DNA of 64,000 nt, taken from positions 28,053,001 to 28,117,000 of the forward strand of contig NC_068564.1 in the NCBI RefSeq assembly GCF_022201045.2. Direction: 5' to 3'. A program made the translations under genes and the position numbers. The first letter of the stretch is position 1; each line of letters begins with the position of its first letter. The notes under the pieces were generated by a model. That model had not been told where the DNA came from and made no database searches. It saw nothing but the letters and a program-made list of their open reading frames with translations. Below are positions 46,445-58,496 of the stretch, piece after piece. Origin of the DNA: Citrus sinensis. Lineage: Eukaryota > Streptophyta > Magnoliopsida > Sapindales > Rutaceae.

Positions 46445-49400
46445 TCAAATGGGTACTTCAATGACTTCATGGGCTCTGACTATCATATGCCTTCTACAAA
46501 TCCATGCAATATGGCCATCATCTCTGTATCTCACCCTCCACAGTCCAAACTTCTCAGCAATATCCTTTCCTGTTGAGCACCTCCTCTCTCTTAAGAAATC
46601 CACCACCCATTGCTGCACAGCTATTAGCTCCTGCTGGATATCTCCAGCCCTGTTTCTGCTTCTGTTTCTGCTTCCTTCCACTCGTCCCATTGCCACAGCT
46701 CCAACTGCCCCAGCAGCAACCGCGCCTGCTGCCCCATATACAAGGGAAGAGTCAGCCAGATGGGCAACTTCCTTGCTCAAATCTGGTATCAGCTGCCCCA
46801 TCCCAGTTGCGAGATGAGCTCCAATCTTGAGGGCAAATGTCAATAATTTCATGAACTTTGTCATGTATGGAGCCAAACTTTTTACGGTCCTGTTGTCAAC
46901 CTGCATAATTTCACAGCCCATTTGGTCTTCAACAACGTGCATTTCTCGCCTGAATTCACATAACATGTGCAGCCTGAGTGCAGTCATGCCAGAAATTATG
47001 TTTGTGATCAATTTTCTCGAGTAGTTTTCTGTTCTGACAAAGTATATCATGTTGGGCACTTTCCTCTCTTCAAGCTGGACATTGAAGTTCGCCATGTAGT
47101 TCACTTTGCGATGGAGCTCAATAAGAAGTCTGTGCTCATAATATCTTAGCCCTTGGATCTCTTGTTTCAGATCCTTTATTTCTTGTTCAATGATTTTCAA
47201 TCTCTGTAATACTGTTTCCAGACCCTTGGCAATTCCACCAAAAGTTGGTTCGACTTTGCCATCAGGTTCGTTGCTGGGATCTGGTTCTTCAGGATTGTTT
47301 TCTGTGGGGACTTGCAGTTCAACAGCAAGGTTGTGAAGGTCGTGATACCTTCGGTGCAGTACTTCTCGGAAGTCATCATCTGACAGGAGGTCTCGCGCTA
47401 AGTCAAACCCAGCTCTTAGAATAGGTTTGCCAGAATCCGAGACTAGATCCCAGGTGTGCTGATAATCATACATGCTGTCTGCAGGAAGCGAAAGCAATGC
47501 CTGTTTCAAAAGTTGCACATGTACAAACTGAGTTTTCCTGTACCTTGGGGGAGTCAGATTTCTGACGCATTCTGGCCGCAGGATGTTTTCAGTTAAGGTA
47601 ACTCCTTGGCAGAGGCTTTGGATAGCTGGAATTATGAGTTGATGAATAAGCCTAAGAGTTTCAGTCAGACTCTTGGTAGAGCAAGCGAGAACATCAATGT
47701 AGTATCCCAATTGTCCTCCAAGTTCTACTCTAATATATATGCCATTGATGATTATGGAAATTAAATATTTCTCAAGATTGTAAGTTGCTCCATGTTGGTT
47801 CTTCAAAGCCATAATCCTGTTATGTAGATGCACCTGAATTTGCAAACAATCAAACTCTGATAAGAATTTGAACATAGGATTTTAGTTTGGAGCTTGCCTT
47901 TTAAATGCTTTATAACTTTTTAGTTAGTAATAACAAATACCATCTCCATTTGTATTTTCATGACTTTAAGCATAATCAGAATATGAAGTTTAAACATTAA
48001 GAGAAAAGGAATATAGAACTCTTGCCTGTAAACGAGGAAAGAAGCCTGGTGTGAGAAACATGTGACTTGAATCATCACATTCAAGATGCCGCCCTGCATA
48101 GATGCAATCAGGTGAATCTATTTGCCATTTCTGTGGCTTTCCTCTGCCTTCTTCAAGAATTGATGGGATGAGTAACAAAGAATCTGGATCTGAAGGATCT
48201 TGCTCATAACATAGTTCTAGTTTCAGCATCATTCTTACAAGGTCACTGGCTTCCAAGTTCTCAAATACTTTTGAGCCCATTCCGGGAATCTGACTTTGCA
48301 AGCTTCCTCTTAGAATCTTCTCCAATTCTTTTCTGCTAGTGAAGCCATTGTTCTCCAGGGAGCTTTGCTTTCTAACTTCTAATTTTATGAGTTTGCTAAG
48401 CACTTCGCTGCAAAACCACTCACAATCTAGAATTAAGAAACCCAGTTCATCAAAGTAAATCACCTCGCCTATATGATGAAGACAAGTAGCAATAGCACGC
48501 CTCCTCATTTCCACCTTATCCTTATTATCATGCCTCGATCGGATTCTCAAGGGTGGAACCTTAACCTGACATAGCTCAGCAAACTCTTTCCATTTCATTG
48601 CTGGCTTGTTGTAGTTCTCTGATCTCCAATCCGATAAAATTTGTATGAGGTCATTGCAGAGCTGATAAACACGAGGGACTCTTTGGAGAATAGTCCTGCT
48701 TGTCTTTCGAATGTGATGAGTGAGTTTAGTGACAGATGCAGATGATCTAGCATCAATTGTGAATACAGTAGGATAGAAGTCAACAAACCCTTGGAATTTG
48801 TCTTTTAATCTCTGTATTGAACTCACAGTGAGCTGCATATCTTGTGAAGGTTGATTGATTTTGTCATAATGAGTGAGGACTACAGTTACATTTGGTAGCA
48901 TGCATTGTTGCACAGCTCTTCTTGAGTTGGAAACTATGAATCTAAGCCAATACCGAAGATCTTCTTCTATCTCTTCTGGGGTTTTCGGTTCTCTGTTGGT
49001 GGGTTTCCTGAACAAACTGGATATGATAAGGAAGCAAGAAGCACTGCCATGCCCCGGAAACATAAGATCATGGAGAGAGTAGAACTCATGCTGACCAGCA
49101 AGATTCCATATTGAAATCCTTGTGTCTTCATCTTTCAATGTCTTTATCTTCATTCCAACTGGTCTAACTGCTTGTTCAACTGGATTTACAAGTGTTCTCA
49201 CTTGTTCTATGTAGGGAAGCTTTGAAGAAGAGAAGTTTTGCGAGATGGAATTACACAGCGTAGTCTTACCTGCAAGTGGGAATACATAGAATTGATCGTT
49301 CTCAACATCAACTGTCAAGTTCTACCAAAACATAGGATAATGCAAGTTCATAAACCATTTCATATTCCTGAAAAGCCTACCGGCATATTCTTGACCGCAA

Positions 49401-50887
49401 AAGAAAACCCGGCAGCTCTTTGGTTCTGTAAGCGGCATGTCTTTCAGCAAATCTATATCCGGTTCACTCCTCCCCTTTTGGCCCAATCTTTGATAAATTC
49501 CATCAGCTTTTCCTGAATTCTTCAATGGAGTTCTCTCAAGATCAATGTCTTCAATCCACGGATTCACCTGCAATGTCTCCATTATAGCTTGCTGTAACAA
49601 CTCTCCTCGAACCCCTTTGCAGCCTTGTAAAGACAATTGTCTCAAGCTGGCATTCTTCTGTAAGCTCTTGAAGATTCTGACAAAATCATCCGGTCTCAAA
49701 CTCTGATCATCATAAATTCCTAACTGTGTCACAGTTTCATTTGTTGTCAGCATTTGTAAGATGGCTGCAATCCCATCCCTTCCGATTTTCGTTCTCCCAC
49801 CTCCGAAAGTCACAGACCTCAGCGTAATATTTGCTTGGCTTTGCAAGGATGAGAATCTACTCAAAGGGCATAGTAAGTGTTCAACACCAACGCCACTAAA
49901 CCAGTTTCCATGCAGATATAAACTTTCCAAACTTCTATTCTTGAATAGTCCAGCTGCAACATACACTACCCCCTTATCTTTAAGGCAAGTTTTCGATAGG
50001 ATTACCTCCTTAAGGCTCTGATTCTGCTGCAGCACCCATCTGAATTCCTTAGCCCACCGGGACTTAAGCCGGACTCCGGTCATATCGAGTGACTTGACAG
50101 TTGTGTTGCATCCAAGAGAGCAAGCAACTCTGCAAGAGCCTGAAACATCAAGCCTGTAAATTCTAAGCGTGCCATTCTCAGGTAAAAACTCCACAACCTT
50201 GGAACTTTTCTCTCCATTTTCTCCACTCCAAACGTGAACTTCCATTGCTCGATTTCTGGCTAAAACAGCAGATATAAGCGGGGTTGCTGTGAGTGAGCTT
50301 GAGTCGAATATCGTCAAAGACTTGAGTGTTGAGTTCGCTTCAATCATCTTTGATAACTCCTCTGCCCCTTTTGAACCAATTGAGTCTTCCCATATTTGCA
50401 ACTCTTCCAAAGTATCATTCACCTTGAGTGCAGAAGCAAGAAGTGAAGCCCCAGCATTTTTAATACCAGATTCAGTGAACATGACCTCTTTGATCACTCC
50501 ATTTCTCCTCACAACATCTGAAATCTCAGCCAAGCATTCTGCATCAAACTTGTTTCTTCTGAAAACGACTTGCTTGACGTTTGAGCTGCAGTCAAGCAAC
50601 AATCCGAGAATCCGCATTTGCTCTATTTCCCATTCGACACTGTGGAACTCCAAGTGCTTCAATGAAGTGTGAGCCTTTTCAGCTGTAACCAATAGAGTCA
50701 ACAAGTGGGGGAAGTACAAAAGGGTGTCTTTGCCAATGTTTATGTTCATGGAATTTTCTGTTTCTTGGTGACAACCTGTAGCTGGCTGGGAAAGAAAGAA
50801 TGACAGGTTGTGTAGGTTGAGGCTTTCGGATTCGATTGCTTGGAAAAGCCATTGAAGGTCCCGTAGGTTCTCGTTGTTTGGTGCCAT
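46445..50887 (-). CDS. TRN1: TORNADO1 (LRR-ROC-COR-like protein)
   Basis: Plant-specific ROCO-like protein needed in Arabidopsis for leaf symmetry, venation and epidermal patterning, acting with tetraspanin TRN2. Three exons, 49381-50887, 48026-49269 and 46445-47833, give 1379 aa, essentially the family length. RNase-inhibitor-type LRRs fill about residues 60-440 (TLEELQIWEDSIGSKGAEEL, SLESLYLHGNWFSG). The ROC GTPase follows: P-loop GQEYAGKT (498-505) split by intron 1 inside the Gly codon, NLAGQ (558-562), THYDK (635-639). A COR-like region leads to the C-terminus, with an Ala/Gly-rich hydrophobic stretch (GAAGAVAAGAVGAVAMG). Intron 2 (47834-48025) starts GC: CAG|GCAAG joined to CAG|GTGCATC keeps phase 0 and gives FFPRLQVHLHNRI. 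The ATG at 50887 is the first in frame. Confidence 0.96.
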
Positions 50888-53542
50888 TGTCACAGTTAGA
50901 ACTTAAAAAAAAAAAAAAACAAAAGGGATGGGATTGTTATGGTTTCTTGATGAGTAGATATGATTTGATTTTATCTGTTCTTTTATGTTAGACAAATACA
51001 TTGGAATGGAGAGTTGCCTCGTTCAGGCCTTTTTGTGTCCGATATTGAAAATGATGTCCATTACAGAAATTATGCATTGAGCTTCTCTTCTTCTGCAATG
51101 ATATGCTTTTTCTTATGTCATATATTCTCTTCTTCTCACTTAAGAAATTCGATCGGGCAATTTTATTTCAAAGGTCGGCGGATACCTTTACACATAGCTC
51201 CCGCTTACCAGTCAGTCAGTCACTACTGTATGCATGCATACACATGGGTTACAATAAAAAAACCGATGCTTACAACATGAAATCCACACGTGGCCAAATG
51301 TGAGCCGTATGATTTGCTAGGCCAAATGGACATCCAAGAATGAGATCCTCTCAAGTTGAAACCATTAGACATGTTTTGCACTAGATGGGAGGCAAGTGGC
51401 GACACTGTAGGTGAAAATGGAGGTGGTGATCTAGCTTTTTGACCTTTTGTGCTGTTACAATATCCTACTTTTTTTTTTTTAATCAAAATTTTTCTACTTT
51501 CCCATTGAAAAGAATGAGGAATCCTATAAAGAAGATAGTAAAGTAGAAGGAAAAGGCAACTTGTATGTTGGACAAATTAACCTCTTTAAGGGATCCCACC
51601 ACTTGCTATTGCTATTGCTACTAACACTTGTTTGTAGCCTCTTTAATTTGGATCAAATAAAGGCGTGTTTGGGTGGGTATGTTCAATTTTATACAAGCTA
51701 AACTTTGAAATTTTTAGAAAATGTGGGTATTCGTTAATTGTCGATAAAATACTGAAGGGTGGTTTTTAGGTTAAGTATTATATTCAGTTATTTATAATTT
51801 TTTTTAAAAAAAAAAATGGGAAAAGAAATTAAGAAGGCAACAATCTAGCAATCTAGCATAGGGTATGTCGATCAAGGGAATTAATGTTGACCTGGCGGCA
51901 ACTCCCACATGGTCATGCCTAGATAATCGTGTAGTAGACCCCACGAGTCCATTTCGGTGCGATCAGGACCGTCGACAAAATCTTGATTTGATTGATGGGA
52001 GGCCTTGTCAAACGTCACACCCATTATTCTCGTAGAAATAAATGACGATCATACGTGTAGAAATTTTAAGCACCATTGTTGACTGTGTACTGGAAAACAA
52101 TTAAAATGACCTTTGCCCTTTACCCATTTATTTTTATTTGGTGACTATAAATAGAGGAGTGGCTTGGTTAAAAAAATAATTAAAAAAAAAAAAAGAATTC
52201 ATATTATGGTGATAATATTTTACACAACAATTTTGAACTAAAAATGGCTCTCAAAGCCCCAAAACCCCTCGAAACTTAAGAGGTCCAAGATAAAGATAGA
52301 AGCCCTAAAACCCGTACTAACAAAGCATGGGATTGTAATGGAAGTCTGGTACATTCAAAGCCTCAACCCTTTTTTTTACCGATACAATTAAAGTATGTAT
52401 ACATTAACATGGCACCTATAAAACAATTCCACATATAAGCAAAAAATTTCAAGTACTTAGAAGAAGAGAATGGTTACGACATAACATTTTGGTTTTTTTA
52501 TTTATACCACCTAATTTACGACATATTATGTGCACTACTATAACACATAAGGTATTAACCATAAAAACCTTAGTTTTATAAAAAAAAAAAAAATTAGAAA
52601 TTTTCAACGAAAATATCAAATAGCAGTGCATTTTAGACCACCCCCTTAAAAATGTTTAGATGAAGGTGACTTGAGGACACATCATCATCCTATTGAGGGC
52701 AGGTATGGATAAGAGTCAAAGTATATCCACACACATTACTGAAAAATAGCCTAAAACAGATCAGGAACTGAAATATTCACAAGCTAATGGAATACGATGA
52801 AAAATACAAGGCAGGCTATAAACGCATTATTTGTCATTTTGCACATAGTTGCAGATAATCCAAAATTTAATCAAACACCACATATAGCCTATTCCAAAAA
52901 TGAGAGGTAGTAATCTGTCATATGAAAAGAAAAAAAAAATGGAAATCGTCTATTACCTTATTTGATGGGGATCTTAAATAGGTACCCCTCTTGTGTTTCA
53001 CACTAGTAAATCAAACAGAACTTCACATACAATCCGGGAGAAAAACATATCCCAGATAAAAGAGGAAACGTTATACGTACAAGAACCGGCAACTTCGCCA
53101 GGTACTACAGCAGTTTTGAGGAAAAAAAATCAGAAACTTTATACTCTACTGTTTCATGCACTGTATTGGCATGCCTTGCCGGGTATGAACAATACGTTAA
53201 TGGGAACCAATCATCTTGAGTATATATTCCGCAATCTGATCTTACACCTCACTTGAATAACCAATAAAGAAATCTAAGTTTTAGTCACTATATGAAAAAG
53301 AAAAAATATCAAATTTCCAAACCTTACACAAAATCCATTATCACTGCTTTCTCTCTGAATGCGTATACTTCAAACCATGACCGCTGTTAAAGCTATAAGA
53401 TCAATTTCCTCATAAGCTGAAAATGTAAGAAGAGGGACCTTTGTGAAATTTTGCAATCCTTCACCTGTTTTATCTGATTTTCTTTACCTACAATTTACCT
53501 TATGACAGCACTTAAAACTCCTAGGTAGCAAAGACAGATCTC
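50888..53542. other. TRN1 promoter and hnRNP 3' flank
   Basis: TRN1 leader and promoter up to roughly 51.3 kb, then AT-rich spacer, then probable 3'UTR of the RRM gene. No coding exon is recognised. Confidence 0.5.
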
Positions 53543-55938
53543 CTAGGTAGCAATTCCTGAAATCAAATTAAAAAAAAAATAAATTAGAGCAAATACATCA
53601 CAGCACTTAAAATTCTCAACATATCGGTTAAGATTCATACTAAAAACCAACTCTTTCATAATCATAATCAGAGGAAATATGGTCTTTTCACATCACATTT
53701 ATACTTCAGATCAATTGGATTTGTGATTGTAGATCAATTGGATTTATGATTGCACAGCAATATAATAATGGCCAATGCATTGATCTTATAGTTCAACAAA
53801 ATGTGTTGCATGTTTATATCTTTCACCCATCATCATAAATTGAATAAGCATGCTTCTGAAGATTATGGACACTTTTCAGTCAAAACTCAATCTAGATTTT
53901 CTCTCCATAAGGAAACCTTACGCTCTCAAAAAAAAAAAAATCTAGATTTTCTCTCCATAAGGTAAAGGCCGACAGGAATGCACTATCTCGAATAGCTCGC
54001 ACAAAGCAATACCATATCAAGAAAGTGAAAATAGTTGTACCTCTAGTCGATTGTCTACTTGTAACATTGTAACTTCCGATAAAACCCTCAGAACTTTTGG
54101 CTGCAACATTCGTGGATACAGTCCCAAGCCCGTAACTAAATGAGCCAGAACCATCCAGCTCGGGGGTGGCAGAACGCCAAGTTGGATCACCATAGCCTGA
54201 TCCACTCCGATACGAGTCCCCATAAGACCCCTCATAACCACTGGTTGACCCAGCAAATGATGATGTTGGGCCTACACCAGCACTACTGGTTCTTCCAAAT
54301 CCTCCCCCTCCAAGCCCATAGTTGCCATCACCACTCCCATAACCCATGCTTCCAGCACTATAGCCAGAAGCACTTCCTCCTCCTGGAGCCGAAACAGGAC
54401 CCCAATTCACACTATTATTTCCAAATGAAACTTCAAAGTTCCCACTTCCAGAGCCCAAGAAAGCACCGGGGCTGGCAGGATTTGTGGCACTATTAAGGCT
54501 CCCATTTCCCCAGACATTCCAAGTTGTTGAGCTCAAAACAGAATCGCCTCTTCCATTTCCCCCACTGAAGCCAACAGGAGTGCTAAACCTGTTTGAATTC
54601 CCACCAGGAAAAGGACCCAGCATTCGCCCATATCCTAGACTGTTGCTGAAGTTGGAACTCCCACCATAGCTTGGGCTCAACCCCCCATCCAGATTCATAC
54701 CTACTCCATAACCAGCACCACCAAATGGAGAAATGCCACCCCGACCAGTAGCAAGAGGGCTAAACCTGCTATCCATTCTAACTCCAAAACCTCCAGCAGG
54801 GCTCAAATTGTATCTCTGAGCAAAACTATTAAGGAGGTTGGTGGGTCTATTAAAACCAAAGTTATTATAACCTATCATTGAGCTACGGCTGGGCCCTGGA
54901 GAGAACTCTTTTGGCACTGCCCTCTTGACCTCAACCATTTTACCATTGAGTTCATGAAATGTTTTATGTAAAACTCTGTCCACTGCTTCCTCAGAATCAT
55001 AAGTGATGAAGCCAAAACCTCTTGGCCTTTGAGTATTGTGATCATACATTACTACGACATCAGTAATTGTACCAAACTGATCAAAGTACTTCTTAAAGTC
55101 ACTCTCAGTGACTGTAGATGCTAAACCTCCAACAAAAATTTTTTTTGTGCGTCCTGGGCCGGGGGAACTATGAATGCTAGAAGTGTTTCTATTTAACATG
55201 TTTTGATCATCCCTAGGAACAGCTTTCTTTGCTTCAACCTGAAAATTGCCAATTCAAAAACTTAAAATCAAAAAATCAAATGTCATTTTAAGTTTCAAGG
55301 GAACAATGGGGATCAAATACCATTCATAATAACTGATAGGTAACAAAGAACATCTCTACTGTTGAACATTTAGAAAATTTCTACTGATTTGCATCTAAAG
55401 ATCAAATTCGATCCAAAATTTTCCAATTATGCAACATCAATAGCTCAATGCCGCCCCCCCCCCTCCCAAAAAAAAAAAAATTGCAAATTCATTATGCCAG
55501 GGAGAGTTACTGACAAATGATATCAATCCTTACCTCGATATAGAAAAAGAAAAATAAATGCTAATTTAACATTTACATAGAAGACAAAGACCAACTGTAT
55601 GGTAAAAAATTTATACATTTACAAGCGCGAAGAATTGAATTAAAATAACAGAAATGAGAAAATATCAATTAATTGATAATGAGAAAAACATATTTGGAAT
55701 GAAGCAAGCTACTGACCGTGCGGCCATCAATCATGTGCTTATCCATGATGACCCTCTCAGCAACAGCAGGATCTGCAAACACCACAAAGCCAAATCCTCG
55801 GGCCCTGCCCGTGGCTCGATCTCTCATGATCACTGCCTCCACTACTTCTCCATACCTGCTAAAGTATTCCTTCAACCGTTCTTCATCTGTGTCCCAAGAA
55901 ATCCCACCAATGAAGAGCTTACCAAGATCTGATTCCAT
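53543..55938 (-). CDS. Two-RRM hnRNP-like RNA-binding protein
   Basis: Three coding exons, 55717-55938, 54041-55238 and 53543-53556, give 477 aa with GT-AG introns. RRM1 (about 7-80) has RNP2 LFIGGI (8-13) and RNP1 RGFGFVVF (47-54). RRM2 (about 107-180) has IFVGGL (108-113) and RGFGFITY (147-154). The C-terminal 290 residues are Gly/Ser/Tyr-rich low complexity, as in Musashi/DAZAP-like plant hnRNPs, which bind mRNA and can enter condensates. The last coding exon is only 14 nt and supplies the ending RGIAT. Without it the frame would run into intron sequence at 54040. The family matches Arabidopsis At5g55550/At4g26650 from memory. The 5'UTR probably contains at least one more intron (to about 56.5 kb). 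Confidence 0.94.
53889..53962 (+). repeat. 22-24 bp direct repeats flanking an A-tailed 27-nt insert
   Basis: TCTAGATTTTCTCTCCATAA (plus GG) occurs at 53891-53912 and again at 53940 onward. Between the copies lies AAACCTTACGCTCTC followed by a run of A. The layout is that of a target-primed retroposition with a very short insert. It lies in the last intron of the RRM gene. Confidence 0.6.
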
Positions 55939-58496
55939 CTCTTCTACAGTAATCCATTTCGATTCATCTCATCAATGAACAAATTCAATCTCAACAGTAT
56001 AAGAAATCACAAAACAAAATATCCAATTGGATTCAAAGCTACTTCAGAATTGAATCAAATCGACAACATCAATCCCATATATGCAAGTCTCATGCACAAT
56101 TGGATTGATTTTATACAATGACACGCAATAATGGTAAAAAGTTCAACCTTTAAATAAGAAAAAAGCAGCAAACAAATCAAAGTGTGAATAAAAACAATTA
56201 AATTGAAAATTTAAAAACACACACACACCTTAAGCGATAAATTGGATAGAATCTGATTGGTAATCCAGTCAAACAAATAGTGGGAAATTGTCAAATCCAA
56301 TCAAAGATCATAATTCGATCACTCAAGCTCTAATCAACAGATGACCCCTGATTCCTGATGAAACCAAAAAAAAAAAAAAAATGAAACATGAACCAAAAAA
56401 ATTGATCTTTAACAATAGCCAGGCAGAGATAATAAGAGATGAAGATAAAAAACAGAGAGGATGTAAGAGAATTCACCATCATTGAGCAGAACCCAGATGA
56501 GGAAATGAGAGGAACTAAGATCTGATTAGCAGAATCAGAGTAATGAAAAACAGAGGAATTGCTCATTCATATGTGTTTTTATACATAAACATAAAATATT
56601 ATTATTATAATAATTGAAAAAAAGCGGCTGTTTCTCTCTCTGTCTGTCTCTCTCTCCTAGCTCTCTGTTTTTTTTTTCTTTTTTGGTTATTCCACTCCTC
56701 TTAATTAATTAAATCAAAAGAAATGGAATTTGTAGAGAAATGGGCAAGAGAGAGATAAAGAGAGAGAGAGACACAGAGAGAGTCAGAGGAATTTTATTTA
56801 TTTATATATAAATAGATAGAGAGATTTGGGAGTTGGCAAATGCAATCCTCTGGTGCAAGAATATTTGGAGGAGCCTAAAAGAGTGATGGCAGGAGATGGT
56901 GATCTCTTTTCTATTTTCTGTTTTTTCATATTATATAAAATTTGTGATCTCTATTGATTATTATTTTTTTTCATTTTGATTATTCTTCTTATATATCTAA
57001 TAATATTTATTTAATATTTTACCCACATGAGCATTGACATACCATTCCTTGCTTAGACAGCATGTTAGATATCACAACCAAATCATATGGATCTTTTTTG
57101 TTTTCTTTTAATCACCTAACATAGCCATTTATTGAAATATTTCAGATTTTAATTTGATTAATTAAACAGAAATTTAACACTAAATAAAATGATTTCTTTA
57201 TTTCTAAGGTCCAAAGGTTCTTGCTATACTGAACCACAGGATGCAGGATCCAAATTTGAAGGCCACATAATTGGAATGCAGGTAGATTGTCAACTAAGTT
57301 CAATGTTTATTTTATCGAAACTATTTACTCTGTTAATTAAATTAATACTAAAGAGCTGTGTTAAACATAATTAGAGGCAATCTTAATGTATAGTCAAGGA
57401 GATAACATACACAACTTTTATTATTATATCTCCAGTAGGTATTTTGGTAAGATTATGTGACTGTTCAGTCTGTTGAAATTGTAGGAGTGTTTATATATTA
57501 CTTGATTGGTTGAACAACTAATTATATTTTATACCTAAACTGGCTTCAACTGATTAGAGGCATCATTTTGTCTAGTTTAAACTTCACTTCACGTTTTTCT
57601 TGAATTGGATTGAGTGAGAAATGCGAGTATTTGCATCTGGGTTGCCTTAAGGTCGATGGTTGAAGCATCGCTTCAACATTTTCAAATTACATGCTGCAAT
57701 TTTTCTTGGCATAATTAATGACACAGGTCAAAATAGCACCACCATAAGATCAATTAATTATTAATACTGAGAAAGCAATTTCCGTCCTAAGGCTAAGAGT
57801 TGTGTTGAAAACAAAGTGCTAAAACTGATAGAAAATCTGAATCACCATTGACGTAATATCTTGATGTTGGCACTACAATTAGTAAATTTGTTAAGTCACC
57901 AATAACTTGAGAGAGGTGACGACAATTGAAGCTAAGCAGTCAAGATCAGATAAATGAGGGAAAATCAAGCAGTTTTGTTTGGTTATCTTCTATTTCAAGT
58001 GCAACTCCTATGACTGATAATCTTTTTACCCATTTTCCTTTTGATTGTGTGATAAATGCGAAAATAGCTGGCACCTTGTCTTAGTGGGTAGCCAAAGAGA
58101 TATAATTTTGGAATACCTGTAATCTATTTTCTAAGCAACCTACGAAGGTTTGTTTGGCCTTTTCAAGCATCCCACTCTAGAAAAGAAAGTAATCATTACC
58201 TAACAGTAGGTCTGGTTGTGGTTTGGGCTTTGGCTTTGGCTGATTGATGGTAATTTGATCAAATGAAAAATGCACATCAAATGGAGCTAAGGAAAAAATT
58301 AGAGGAAGTGAGAGATATTCAGTACTCTGCTTCACATGCACGCTGGAATGGGCCTTCACTGTTAGTAAAGGCCTAAAATGGGTGGTTTATTATTCTGCTA
58401 TGCAAATTCTTACATGCTTAATGAAATAAAAGAGCTACTGAAATGTCCCAAAAGGGGAAGAAATGTGAAGGAGTTGTTAACAAATGTGTAGTAACA
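55939..58496. other. RRM-gene leader/promoter and spacer
   Basis: To about 56.6 kb this is leader with likely non-coding exons. CT- and GA-rich tracts at 56626-56660 and 56745-56785 lie around the probable start, followed by TATATATAAATA-like sequence near 56803. Beyond 57 kb it is AT-rich spacer. Small open frames there show no family resemblance. Confidence 0.5.
56745..56785. repeat. GA-rich tract near the hnRNP promoter
   Basis: AGAGAGAGATAAAGAGAGAG and similar. With the CT tract at 56626-56660 it brackets the presumed transcription start of the minus-strand RRM gene. GAGA-type repeats are common binding sites for plant BBR/BPC factors; that role here is inference. Confidence 0.5.

Noticed and set aside
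46404-46830. Plus-strand frames of over 100 codons opposite the TRN1 3' exon
   Set aside because: Shadow of the Ala/Gly-rich TRN1 C-terminus; no start context or family.
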